Positions 13,725 to 21,231 of a stretch of DNA of 22,407 nucleotides are shown here, one piece after another. Source of the DNA: an uncultured Micrococcales bacterium (GTDB lineage Bacteria; Actinomycetota; Actinomycetes; S36-B12; GCA-2699445); the NCBI GenBank assembly GCA_903915555.1, contig CAIWTL010000705.1, positions 1 to 22,407 on the forward strand, in the 5' to 3' direction. Each line of letters opens with the position of its first letter. Within the stretch, counting starts at the first letter, position 1. The position numbers and the translations under genes are program-made. The notes under the pieces are model-generated. The model was given only the letters and a program-made list of their open reading frames with translations, was not told the DNA's origin and did not search any database.

Positions 13725-15770
13725 ATGGGGACTGCCGACACAGAACGACCGATGCAGGACGTCCGGGCGATCCTCGACAACCACCTCATGGACCCTCTGG
13801 TCGTCCTGACGGCAGTGCGGGACAGCAGCGGCCGGATCGTCGATTTCGAATACACCTATGCCAACCTCGCGGCCTGCACCTACAACAACCTCCCCCACGA
13901 AGACCTCGTCGGCAGTCGCCTGTTGGCGCTGTTGCCCGGTCACCGCGAAAGTGGGCTCCTCGACCGCTACGCCCACGTGATCGACACCGGCGAACCGCTC
14001 GTCCTCGACGACTACGTGTACCCCTCGGAGGTCCGTCCCGACGGGGAGCCGAGGCACTACGACATCCGTGCGGTGGGGGCCGGAGACGACCTGCTGTACA
14101 CCTGGCGCGATGTCACCGACAGGGTCCTCGCACAGGGGGCTGTGAAGACCGCGGAGCGGCAGCGGGATCTCGCGTGGATGTCGATGGACAGCGCGTCGAT
14201 CGGGATGGTCGTCTCGGATACGGCCGGCGTGCTCACCTATGCCAATCCGGCCATGCACACCCTGCTCGGCTACGCCGACGGGCAGTTGGTCGGTCGGCGG
14301 TTCGTCGATCTGCTGCACCCCGACGAGCGTTCCCGGGCGATGTCGGACCGGGCGCGACTCATGGACGGCTCCATCCCCTCGTTCCACACCCGCGCCCGCT
14401 ATGTCACGCAGTCCGGTGGGGAAGTCTGGGCCGATGTGTGGCTGTCCCCTGTCCCCGACGGTGACGGCCTGATCGGCGGTCTGGTCGTCCAGGTCGTGGA
14501 CGCAACCGCGGAGGTGCAGGCCCAGGAAGCCCTGCAACGCAGTGTTCGCCGATTCCGCGTACTGGCCGAGAATGCCTCGGACGTCGTCTATCAGACCGAC
14601 CTCGACGGCCGCATCGAGTGGATCTCTCCCGCTGTCAGCGACATCCTCGGGTGGGATCCGGAACTCCTCGTCGGTACCCGTGCGACCGCTCTGGTGGCTC
14701 CCGAGGATCTGGCGATGCTCGCGGGCAGCGCCGACGGTGTGGTTCGTGGTATCCGGGAGCACGGTGTCCTGGCCCAGTTCCTCACCGTCCGGGGTTCCCG
14801 CAAGTGGATGTCGGTGTCGGCCAAACCGCTGGTCGGTGTCGACGACGACGTCAGCGGGGCGGTCGTCAGCTTGCGTGACGTGACGTCCGAGCAGGCTGCC
14901 TACGAGGAACTGGCCAAGGTCCAGCAGCGTTTCCGGTCCGCGATGGAGGCTGCTCCGCAGGGCATGGTGATCACCGATCAGCGAGGGACCGTACTCGATG
15001 TCAACCCGGCCGCGGCCCGCCTGCTGGGACTCGACCAGGGTGAGATGCTGGGCGCTCCTCTCGCCACGGTGCTCGAACAACAGGCGGGCGCGTGTGAGTC
15101 GGCGGAAAGGCACGAGCACGTGCGCACGACACACGAAGGCAAGTGGTGGATAGACCACGCGTCGCGGGAGATCCCCCCCGACGACGGGGGAGTGGCCCTC
15201 GTCGTGCACCAATTCATCGATGAGACCTCCGACCGCATGTGGCAGCGGGAACTGCACCACCGCGCCACGCACGACGTGCTGACCGGTGTCGCGAACCGCG
15301 GCAGTCTCATGGAACACCTCGACGCCGTCATCCTCACCCAGCGGGCATCCGTCGGGGCGGGGGTTCCCGTGGCGGCCGTCGGCTTGCTGTTCTGCGACCT
15401 GGACAACCTGAAGGATCTCAACGACTCCCGCGGCCATGTCGCGGGCGATGCCGTCCTGGCCGCCGTCGCGAGGAGGCTCTCGCAGGCGTTGCGGCGCGGT
15501 GATCGGGTGGGCCGTATCGGAGGTGACGAGTTCGTGGTCGTGCTCGACGGTGTCGAGTCCCAGGACGAAGTCGTTGCCATCGGCGAGAAACTGCGGGCGC
15601 GGGTCGCCCTGCCCATCGAGTGGGGGCCGGGAGACACCGCCTCGACCACCATCAGCGTCGGGGCCACGCTGGTGCAGCCCGACGACGACGCGCAGAACGC
15701 GCTCGATCGCGCGGACAGTGCGTTGTACCGGGCCAAGCGTGCCGGGCGTGACCGAGTGGTGCTGGCCTGA
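13725..15770 (+). CDS. Four-PAS diguanylate cyclase (GGDEF)
   Basis: A 681-aa soluble c-di-GMP synthase. PAS-type domains lie at about residues 12-135, 150-265, 278-392 and 403-500, each ending in a VxDxT-type linker. The GGDEF domain (about 512-680) has intact active-site GGDEF (599-603), metal-binding D558 in FCDLDNLKDLND, and an RxxD inhibitory I-site (R590-D593) exactly 5 residues before GGDEF, so it should be active and product-inhibited. There is no EAL or HD-GYP domain. The start is ATG 13725, 6 nt after AGGAGGGG; an upstream in-frame ATG (13650) lacks a ribosome binding site. The signals sensed are unknown. The gap 13615-13724 holds only a short CGCC/GGCG hairpin (13660-13671) and a possible TACGAT (13703-13708). 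Confidence 0.93.
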   Translation: MGTADTERPMQDVRAILDNHLMDPLVVLTAVRDSSGRIVDFEYTYANLAACTYNNLPHEDLVGSRLLALLPGHRESGLLDRYAHVIDTGEPLVLDDYVYPSEVRPDGEPRHYDIRAVGAGDDLLYTWRDVTDRVLAQGAVKTAERQRDLAWMSMDSASIGMVVSDTAGVLTYANPAMHTLLGYADGQLVGRRFVDLLHPDERSRAMSDRARLMDGSIPSFHTRARYVTQSGGEVWADVWLSPVPDGDGLIGGLVVQVVDATAEVQAQEALQRSVRRFRVLAENASDVVYQTDLDGRIEWISPAVSDILGWDPELLVGTRATALVAPEDLAMLAGSADGVVRGIREHGVLAQFLTVRGSRKWMSVSAKPLVGVDDDVSGAVVSLRDVTSEQAAYEELAKVQQRFRSAMEAAPQGMVITDQRGTVLDVNPAAARLLGLDQGEMLGAPLATVLEQQAGACESAERHEHVRTTHEGKWWIDHASREIPPDDGGVALVVHQFIDETSDRMWQRELHHRATHDVLTGVANRGSLMEHLDAVILTQRASVGAGVPVAAVGLLFCDLDNLKDLNDSRGHVAGDAVLAAVARRLSQALRRGDRVGRIGGDEFVVVLDGVESQDEVVAIGEKLRARVALPIEWGPGDTASTTISVGATLVQPDDDAQNALDRADSALYRAKRAGRDRVVLA

Positions 15771-15795
15771 GCCGGCCCCGGGCGGGATCAGGCCA
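15763..15795. terminator. Symmetric convergent terminator candidate containing both stop codons
   Basis: TGGCCTGA (15763-15770) and its exact complement TCAGGCCA (15788-15795) flank a 17-nt GC-rich centre. Each arm carries the last two codons and TGA of one of the two convergent genes. The arms could form a stem on either transcript. No U-tract. Confidence 0.45.
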
Positions 15796-16777
15796 GGCAG
15801 GTGGCGGAGCCGGTGTCGGTGAAAGCACCGTTGCCCGGGAACGATGCAGGGACGAACCGCCACGAGTAGGAACCCCGCCCCAGATCCAGGGACAGCACGC
15901 CCATGGTGGTATCGGAGAACACCGCAGGCGCCGGCCCTCCGTTGGGTTGCACGGCGTAGAGGCTCTTGCCGCCCGTCCCCACCACGAACTGCCTGACACC
16001 GTCAGCCGAGGCGACGCCGCGCGCATCCAGCGGGGCGAACCGTTCGTAATCGTGGTTGTGACCGGACAGCACGAGCTCGGCGTCATAGCGGTCGAGGAGT
16101 CTCCAGAACGGCCTCATCTCGACGGCATCGGTGTGCTCCCCGTCGGTGAATCGCGGGTGATGCCAGTAGGCGAGGGTGCAGCGGGCCGACGACCCCTTCA
16201 GTTTCCTGGCCAGCCACCGGTACTGCGCCGAGTCGCGGGTGCAGCCGGCCGCCCCGAGTTGATCACAGTTGGAGTTGAGGGCGAGGATCTGCCAGCCCCC
16301 CGCCTTGCGCTGGTACCAGCCACGGTTCGTGGTCCCCGCGATGCCCGAGGATCGAGGTGAGGACTGGGTGCCCCCGTTGAAGAAGGACCAGTAACCCGCC
16401 GCGCCGGCGGTGTAGTACTCGTGATTGCCCGGGACGGGCCAGATCCGATTGGCGCTGGGATCGTCGCGGTCCAGGAAGGGCGCCGCCCATGACCGACCGA
16501 ACGAGGCGCGATAACTCGACCGTCGGCCCTCCTCGTACTGGTTGTCACCCAACGTCAGGACCAGGTCGGGGGACTGGTCCTGCGCTGCTTGGGCGGTGGC
16601 CCACTGTCGGCAGTGGAGGCCCGAGCCGCGGCCACCGTTGAACTCGGGGTCGGCAGGGTCACAGGCGATGTCCCCGGCGGCCACCACTCGCACCGGATCG
16701 GCCGCCGACGCGGGCGCCGATATCGTCGCGCCCAGCGCGACGCCGGCGAGGAGAGTCGCTGTCATGGTCCGTTTCAC
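15788..16777 (-). CDS. Secreted metallophosphoesterase (calcineurin-like / purple acid phosphatase-like)
   Basis: A 329-aa exported enzyme. A Sec signal peptide ends near ASA-AD (residue 26). The metallophosphoesterase core is complete: GDIAC with D36, GDNQY with D78-N79, GNHEY with N118-H119, WHH at 205-207, and GHNHD with H240 and H242. A short C-terminal beta region ends in TGSATCLA. It probably removes phosphate from extracellular phosphomonoesters or -diesters; substrate unknown. The start is GTG 16777 (KRTMTATLL follows), with GGGAAGG upstream. A longer upstream frame overlaps the J-domain gene and is rejected. Expression under phosphate limitation would be typical, but no Pho box was identified. 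Confidence 0.9.
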   Translation of the reverse strand: MKRTMTATLLAGVALGATISAPASAADPVRVVAAGDIACDPADPEFNGGRGSGLHCRQWATAQAAQDQSPDLVLTLGDNQYEEGRRSSYRASFGRSWAAPFLDRDDPSANRIWPVPGNHEYYTAGAAGYWSFFNGGTQSSPRSSGIAGTTNRGWYQRKAGGWQILALNSNCDQLGAAGCTRDSAQYRWLARKLKGSSARCTLAYWHHPRFTDGEHTDAVEMRPFWRLLDRYDAELVLSGHNHDYERFAPLDARGVASADGVRQFVVGTGGKSLYAVQPNGGPAPAVFSDTTMGVLSLDLGRGSYSWRFVPASFPGNGAFTDTGSATCLA

Positions 16778-16794
16778 GGTGCTGCCTTCCCTGT

Positions 16795-16819
16795 CGGACG
16801 TCCCCACCATACGGACGTC
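16795..16819 (-). promoter_or_regulatory. Direct repeats flanking the -10 of the phosphoesterase gene
   Basis: Two copies of CGGACGTC (16795-16802 and 16812-16819), each containing the palindrome GACGTC and 17 nt apart, bracket a candidate minus-strand -10 TATGGT followed by GGGG (16811-16806). The layout suggests an operator, but no regulator is identified. Confidence 0.35.
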
Positions 16820-16866
16820 GGAGTCGTGATGGCCAGGCTGGCTCGGGAGAACGGGTGACGGTGGGA

Positions 16867-17340
16867 TCAGGGAATCCGACCCGCGCGGCCTGTCCACTGC
16901 CGGTGGTACCGGAACAGGACGAAGACACCCACCCCGATCCCCGTGATGAGGGTGAACCCGGGCCACACATAGGACAGCATCACGGCCGCCACGATCACGA
17001 CGGCGAGCACAACGAGGAACCGCACCGGGAGCGGTTCCCGGGGGGTGGTCAGGTCGGCCGGGGATTCGGGAGCGCCTTGCGTCGCCACTGCGGGACGACT
17101 CCGGGCCGAACGGCGCGAGGCGTCGTAGCGACTGCGGCTCGTGGGTTCGGACAGCACCAGATACGCCAGGTGGACCTGTTCGAAGTCCGCGGGGTCGCCG
17201 CCGGTGTCCGGGTGAGTGCTGCGGGCCCGACTGCGCCACGCGCGTTGGACGTCTGCGTCGGTGGCGGACGGCGGGATTCCCAGGATGGCGTAGAGATCCG
17301 ATCCCACGGACTCCACGCGATGCCACAGTGACTCGCCCAT
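16867..17340 (-). CDS. Membrane-anchored J-domain protein
   Basis: A 157-aa protein with an N-terminal J domain (about residues 14-75) with the essential HPD at 43-45, a Ser/Arg/Pro-rich linker (76-105), and two C-terminal transmembrane helices (about 107-125 and 129-144). J domains stimulate Hsp70 (DnaK) ATPase; with no Gly/Phe or zinc-finger region, this is a specialised class C co-chaperone, probably recruiting DnaK to the membrane. ATG 17340 fits the N-terminus and has no Shine-Dalgarno; CACACT lies 6 nt upstream, suggesting a leaderless mRNA. An open frame running further upstream into DUF3089 is a shadow. Confidence 0.85.
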   Translation of the reverse strand: MGESLWHRVESVGSDLYAILGIPPSATDADVQRAWRSRARSTHPDTGGDPADFEQVHLAYLVLSEPTSRSRYDASRRSARSRPAVATQGAPESPADLTTPREPLPVRFLVVLAVVIVAAVMLSYVWPGFTLITGIGVGVFVLFRYHRQWTGRAGRIP

Positions 17341-17346
17341 TGGCCC

Positions 17347-17352
17347 AGTGTG
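17347..17352 (-). promoter_or_regulatory. Candidate -10 of the J-domain gene (leaderless)
   Basis: Minus strand CACACT, then GGGCCA, then ATG. Nearly identical to the pxpA arrangement (CATACT, GGGCAC, ATG). Confidence 0.35.
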
Positions 17353-17363
17353 GCATTGGGACC

Positions 17364-17390
17364 GAACCGCGCCACCCGGCGGCGCGGTTC
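17364..17390 (-). terminator. 10-bp stem-loop after the DUF3089 gene
   Basis: GAACCGCGCC, 7-nt loop, GGCGCGGTTC: a perfect 10-bp stem 15 nt past the DUF3089 stop and just before the J-domain promoter. No U-tract. It likely separates the two transcription units. Confidence 0.65.
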
Positions 17391-17405
17391 GATGTGAGCC
17401 GCGGT

Positions 17406-18629
17406 TCAGCCCCGTGCCGGCACCCCGTGCGCGGCGTTGTAGGCCCGGATCTGTCTTCCCACCCCTGAGACGAGGTGGGGCAGGGCCGCGTTGATGTCGA
17501 CGATGTGCAGGCCCCAGTCGATGTCGGGCGCCGGATCGAGCACGGGCGCGTCTCCGATCGACGACACGTTGAGGTAGTGGGATCCCGCCTGCCGGATGCA
17601 CTTCCCCCGGTACGTCGCAGCCGGTTCGACCCACGGTGTGGCGGCGGTCGGGACCTGGCCGCCGAACATGATCTCCAGTCCGATGTCGAAGGGACTGGCC
17701 GGGGGAACTGATGGCTTCAGACCCCGGTAGCGCGGCGGCGCACCCGCGATTCGAGCTGGTTCCGTGCACATGACCTCCCAGTTCCGGGGGGTCGGTTCGT
17801 CGCGGTCGAGGCGCCCGAAGTAGGCGTCCTGGGGTGGGGTCAGGTCGTTGTACGTCGACCAACTCTGCACACACCCGGGCTCCCCGGCGGTCGTGCAGGC
17901 GGGGACATGGGTGAAGTCGCCGCCGACCACCCGGTGCTTGGGGACGGCGATGGTGGTGCCCGGCAGAACGGCCCCGACCAGCCGGCGACGCAGCCCAGGG
18001 TTGGGGTCGATCTCCTCGGCGATGATGCGACGCAGCATGGATGATCCCTGGGAATGTCCGATGAGGACGAATCCACGACCGCTGTTGTACTCGCGCAGAT
18101 AGGAACGCCACCCCGAGCGGGCGCTGCGATAGGCCTTGGCCCAGTCCTGCTCGGTGGCCACACCCCCCAATCCCGCCAGTGTGACCTGCCGATACATGGG
18201 GGCGATCACGCGACAGATCTCGGAGAACCGGGCCGCCTGGTATTCGGCGATGGAGGTCTGGGCGGGCTCGATCGTGAGGTCGGCGTTCATCGTCGGCTGC
18301 GTGCTCACGGTGGGATACAGGTAGAAGCAGTCGACCGTGGGGCGTTGGGCGCGCGGTGGTGTCGACACCCGGCCGGTGCGCTGATCGGTGGTGCGGAGGC
18401 TCCCGTCGCAGGCGTCGGGCGTCCGTCCCGGCTTGCACAGCCAGACGGTTCCGGACGCGCGACCGGCGGGTGACTCGGTCGATACGGCGGCGGTCGCGCC
18501 CGCAGTCGGTGCTGCCGCGGCGTGGGCTGGGGAGATGAGTCCGGCGGTGAGCCCGAGGCTCACCGCGAGGCCCAGCCCCGGGAGCAGCGCTGGGCTGAGG
18601 CTGCGGGTCGATCGGGGTCGTGAGGTCAT
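17406..18629 (-). CDS. Secreted DUF3089 alpha/beta-hydrolase-like protein
   Basis: A 407-aa exported protein. A twin-hydrophobic signal region ends near AHA-AA (residue 37). The DUF3089 domain, an alpha/beta-hydrolase-type fold common in actinobacteria, follows: TVWLCKPG (61-68), VDCFYLYPTVS (99-109), nucleophile elbow GHSQGS with S193, and a C-terminal DWGLHIVDINAAL segment. Several Cys residues suggest disulfides outside the cell. Function is unproven in the family; lipase or esterase activity is likely from the GxSxG-like elbow. The start is ATG 18629; AACACT lies 7 nt upstream, so it could be leaderless, and GAGG is too close for good ribosome binding. Downstream of the CrtC-like gene (64-nt gap). 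Confidence 0.85.
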   Translation of the reverse strand: MTSRPRSTRSLSPALLPGLGLAVSLGLTAGLISPAHAAAAPTAGATAAVSTESPAGRASGTVWLCKPGRTPDACDGSLRTTDQRTGRVSTPPRAQRPTVDCFYLYPTVSTQPTMNADLTIEPAQTSIAEYQAARFSEICRVIAPMYRQVTLAGLGGVATEQDWAKAYRSARSGWRSYLREYNSGRGFVLIGHSQGSSMLRRIIAEEIDPNPGLRRRLVGAVLPGTTIAVPKHRVVGGDFTHVPACTTAGEPGCVQSWSTYNDLTPPQDAYFGRLDRDEPTPRNWEVMCTEPARIAGAPPRYRGLKPSVPPASPFDIGLEIMFGGQVPTAATPWVEPAATYRGKCIRQAGSHYLNVSSIGDAPVLDPAPDIDWGLHIVDINAALPHLVSGVGRQIRAYNAAHGVPARG

Positions 18630-18693
18630 GCCTCGCAGTGTTGCGGTTCGGCGGACCTCTGGCACCTCGAGCCGCGGTGTGGCCACTGTGTCG

Positions 18694-20046
18694 TCAGCCG
18701 TTCTTGCCCGCCTGTTGCACCTCGCCGAACGCCCACCCGGACACGGAGTTGCCGTTCCCGATGCGTCCCGACACGCGGAAGAGGCCCTCGAAGACCTGTC
18801 GGCCGCTCACCGAGAGCTCTTGGTCCTTCACGGCCTGCGAGATCGTGAAGCGGGCGGCCTTGTTGCCCGGGGATGGGTCGAGTCGGACCGTCCACTTCAG
18901 GTAGTACGAGTTGCCCGTGAGTGGGTTGGTCCACTGGGACGAGCGGACGGGGCGGATGTGGATGTCGTCCATGTTCCAGTTCATGCGGGACGTGAACGCG
19001 CCGTTCTGGGCCTTGTCGCTGTTGGGGCCCACGAGCATGGCGTACGGCAACCGACCGACGGGGCCCTTCGAGTCGGTGTAGCCGACCTTGAGCGCGCGCC
19101 GGCTGCCCGGCAGTTGGATGCTGAACTCCAGCCACCCCATGCCGCCGTCCTCCGCGATCACCTGTCGCGCCTCGGGGCCGTAGGAGCGGTCGACGTTGTC
19201 CCACCACAGCCAACCGGAGTCTCCGCTGCTGACGGTGCGCCCGTCTTCCCGGACCTTGAAGTCCTGCACTTCCAGCAGGGGCATCGTGTAGTAGTACTGG
19301 CCCTGGCCGTACATCGAGGTCTTCGTCGCCGTCAGATAGTCCCCCACGGAGCCGTCGAACTCGTCGAGGATGGTCGCCCGCTGCTCCGGGAACACCCACA
19401 TCGGGGCGAATCCTGACGGGCCATACCCCCACTGCATGATCCCCGTGCGGTCCTTGATGCGCGCGTAGAGATCGATCTCCGTGGGAGCGGTGCCCGCGGC
19501 GATGTTGCTGACATGCCCGGTCAGTTCGTAGATGGCGCCGCGCTGTCCGATGCGGCCCTTCACCACCCGGGCGTCCACGAACTCGGGCTGTTGCAGGAGT
19601 TCCGGCTGGGTGACCCGGACCGACCATGGATATCGGGTGAAGGAGACGGGGAAGGTGACCTCGGGCAGGCCGCCGGCGCCTCCGGCGCGGTATCCGTTGC
19701 CCTGGTTGAACAGCAGGCCGCCGGCGACGACGGGGATGTCGAATCCGCCGAACGCGACATCCTCGCGCTGCAGTTCGACGGCCAGGGCGTTCACCGTCCC
19801 GTCGTCCTCGATGAGGCTGCCGCCCCACACGAAGGACTGCTCCGAGTACTGTTCCTGATCCGTCGACAGGAACTTCCGGAAGCTGTGGGGGCTCTCGGAC
19901 TGGGGGAGGTCGGCCTTGGGGGAGTAGTAGGCGTCACTCGACCCCGGGGTGACGGCGGGCTCCGCTCCCGCTGTCTGCGCTCCGGCGCCTGCGAGCACGA
20001 ATACCGCCGCGAGAGCCACCGCCTGATGTGTCCGTCGAGATCTCAT
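18694..20046 (-). CDS. Secreted CrtC/AttH lipocalin-like protein
   Basis: A 450-aa protein with a signal peptide (cleavage near AGA, residue 28). The body resembles the two-barrel CrtC/AttH superfamily (carotenoid 1,2-hydratase-like N-domain plus Lipocalin_9-like C-domain). Seen: FVWGGSLIEDDG (72-83), GDSGWLWWDNVDRSYG (275-290) at the usual G-x-W-D-R-x-W-G position, GWLEFSIQL (304-312), and C-terminal FEGLFRVSGR and VSGWAFGEVQ, matching the EGxxxVSG and GxxYxEL family endings. There is no carotenoid gene in the window, so a carotenoid role is unsupported; lipid or hydrophobic-ligand processing is a guess. GAGGT lies about 7 nt before ATG 20046. It follows the 325-aa secreted protein by 71 nt, probably the same operon, with a possible TAGTCT -10 at 20101-20096. 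Confidence 0.7.
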   Translation of the reverse strand: MRSRRTHQAVALAAVFVLAGAGAQTAGAEPAVTPGSSDAYYSPKADLPQSESPHSFRKFLSTDQEQYSEQSFVWGGSLIEDDGTVNALAVELQREDVAFGGFDIPVVAGGLLFNQGNGYRAGGAGGLPEVTFPVSFTRYPWSVRVTQPELLQQPEFVDARVVKGRIGQRGAIYELTGHVSNIAAGTAPTEIDLYARIKDRTGIMQWGYGPSGFAPMWVFPEQRATILDEFDGSVGDYLTATKTSMYGQGQYYYTMPLLEVQDFKVREDGRTVSSGDSGWLWWDNVDRSYGPEARQVIAEDGGMGWLEFSIQLPGSRRALKVGYTDSKGPVGRLPYAMLVGPNSDKAQNGAFTSRMNWNMDDIHIRPVRSSQWTNPLTGNSYYLKWTVRLDPSPGNKAARFTISQAVKDQELSVSGRQVFEGLFRVSGRIGNGNSVSGWAFGEVQQAGKNG

Positions 20047-20117
20047 CGTGTACCTCAATGTCGGGAGCCGGAGTCCGTCATCCGGGTTGGAGGTGAGACT
20101 ACGCCCAGCACTACGGC

Positions 20118-21095
20118 TCATGTGCTCTCGATCGTGATGTCGAACCACGCCCAGTCCTTGGTCGCGAAGCACTCGACGGTGTCGGCGAGTTCGCCGTCCT
20201 TGTGGCGCTCGACCTGAACCCGGATCCCCTCGTTCCGCTGGTATCCGTGTCCTTCGCCCTCGGAATAGGACACGAAGTGCTTCGCATCGTCCTCCCGGTT
20301 CGCCCACCGGTCGGCGACCCAGACGCTCGGCAGGAAGGCATTGTGGTCACCCGCCTCGATGTGGGCCACAGATGTGGAGCCGACGGACAGTTCCATCCGG
20401 GTGGATCTCCAGCCGTACCGGATCTCCTGTGCGTCGTAGTAGAGCAGGCTCTGACCGGGCTTCAACTCCATCGACTTTCCGCCCATCGTGATCGACAGGT
20501 GACGCTGGGTCTTATTGGTGACGGTGCCCTTGACTCCATCCCACTTGTCGGTGTTCTGGATGTACTCATGGGCGTATCGGTGGGTGGGATTGATGTCCAC
20601 GCGCCACTCCTTGTACTTGTCGCCGGTTCCGTTGAACTGGACGGAGAAGTTCATGCCGCCCTGCTTCACGTAGGCGTTGTTGTGGACCTTCTGTCCTTCG
20701 AATTGAACGTATGCCTCCGCCTGCCAGGGGTTGTTTCCGTAGAACTGGACCCGGTTGCCGTGCATATCGGAGATATCGGCCGAGACGTCATCGCCGTCCG
20801 CGTTCTTCCCGGACAGTTTCACCGACTGGCCGGGATGTACCTGGTCGTTGCCGACCCGCACCGAGCGCTCCGTTGTGTTGTGGAACTCCACCCGGGTTCC
20901 CTTCGTGAAGTTCACCACCGATGTGCTTGCGGCGGTGCCGCGGGATTCGATGTTCGGCGCCATCTGCTGCGCGCTGGTCTGGTCGGCAGGTGCAGCCGTC
21001 GCCGGGCCTCCGATGCCCATGACTGCCGTTCCGGCGATGAGCAGTGTTCCGATGAGCGCCGCCGGGCGGCTGTGTGATCGATTCGATCCTGACAT
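20118..21095 (-). CDS. Secreted protein of unknown function with two similar domains
   Basis: A 325-aa exported protein that is not recognised. The signal peptide is residues 1-35 (cleavage near ATA-AP). Two domains of roughly 100-135 residues look related: domain 1 (67-168) has HNTTERSVRV, then HPGQSVKLSGK, and ends EWRVDIN; domain 2 (188-322) has TNKTQRHLSI, then LKPGQSLLYYD, and ends AWFDITI. This suggests beta-sandwich units from an old duplication. There is one Cys (C309). It is rich in Asn, Gln, Tyr and Trp, like exported binding or surface proteins. The start is ATG 21095 with AGGAG 5 nt upstream; the in-frame ATG at 21110 lacks a site. Likely first gene of an operon with the CrtC-like gene; an AT-rich palindrome lies just upstream. 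Confidence 0.75.
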   Translation of the reverse strand: MSGSNRSHSRPAALIGTLLIAGTAVMGIGGPATAAPADQTSAQQMAPNIESRGTAASTSVVNFTKGTRVEFHNTTERSVRVGNDQVHPGQSVKLSGKNADGDDVSADISDMHGNRVQFYGNNPWQAEAYVQFEGQKVHNNAYVKQGGMNFSVQFNGTGDKYKEWRVDINPTHRYAHEYIQNTDKWDGVKGTVTNKTQRHLSITMGGKSMELKPGQSLLYYDAQEIRYGWRSTRMELSVGSTSVAHIEAGDHNAFLPSVWVADRWANREDDAKHFVSYSEGEGHGYQRNEGIRVQVERHKDGELADTVECFATKDWAWFDITIEST

Positions 21096-21106
21096 GATCT
21101 CTCCTG

Positions 21107-21123
21107 ACAATAACGATTGTTAT
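21107..21123. promoter_or_regulatory. AT-rich overlapping palindromes before the 325-aa secreted protein
   Basis: Two overlapping palindromes: ACAAT-AACG-ATTGT (21107-21120) and ATAAC-GATT-GTTAT (21110-21123). This is an AT-rich island in GC-rich DNA, 12-28 nt before the ATG at 21095, so a bound repressor would block transcription or initiation. Which regulator binds is unknown; some Fur/Zur-family sites have similar AT-rich dyads. Confidence 0.5.
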
Positions 21124-21188
21124 GTTCAAAGGGAGGGTCCCCTCGCTCCGTGGCGACAAACGCCGTAACGTTCCGGCCGACTGCGGAG

Positions 21189-21205
21189 GTCAACTGGTCG
21201 TTGAC
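21189..21205. repeat. 6-bp inverted repeat in the divergent region
   Basis: GTCAAC, 5-nt spacer, GTTGAC. Each arm contains TTGAC, a -35-like sequence reading outward in both directions, but no matching -10 is seen at the right spacing. It could be an operator for the membrane protein gene starting at 21232. Confidence 0.3.
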
Positions 21206-21231
21206 GAGGCGAGTGTGATCGACTCGGGGTC

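Noticed and set aside
13647..15863. Long minus-strand frame (738 codons)
   Set aside because: Antisense to the four-PAS cyclase, whose domains are unmistakable; no motif in the antisense frame.
16778..17356. In-frame upstream extension of the phosphoesterase
   Set aside because: The signal peptide begins at GTG 16777; upstream residues overlap the J-domain gene and lack family features.
17341..18438. In-frame upstream extension of the J-domain protein to 523 aa
   Set aside because: It lies out of frame over the DUF3089 gene; the J-domain protein has a normal N-terminus at 17340.
21107..21123. Zur (zinc) box before the 325-aa secreted protein
   Set aside because: AT-rich and dyadic like Zur sites, but arm spacing does not match the 7-1-7 pattern well, and no zinc-uptake or zinc-free ribosomal genes are adjacent. 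Kept only as an unidentified operator.
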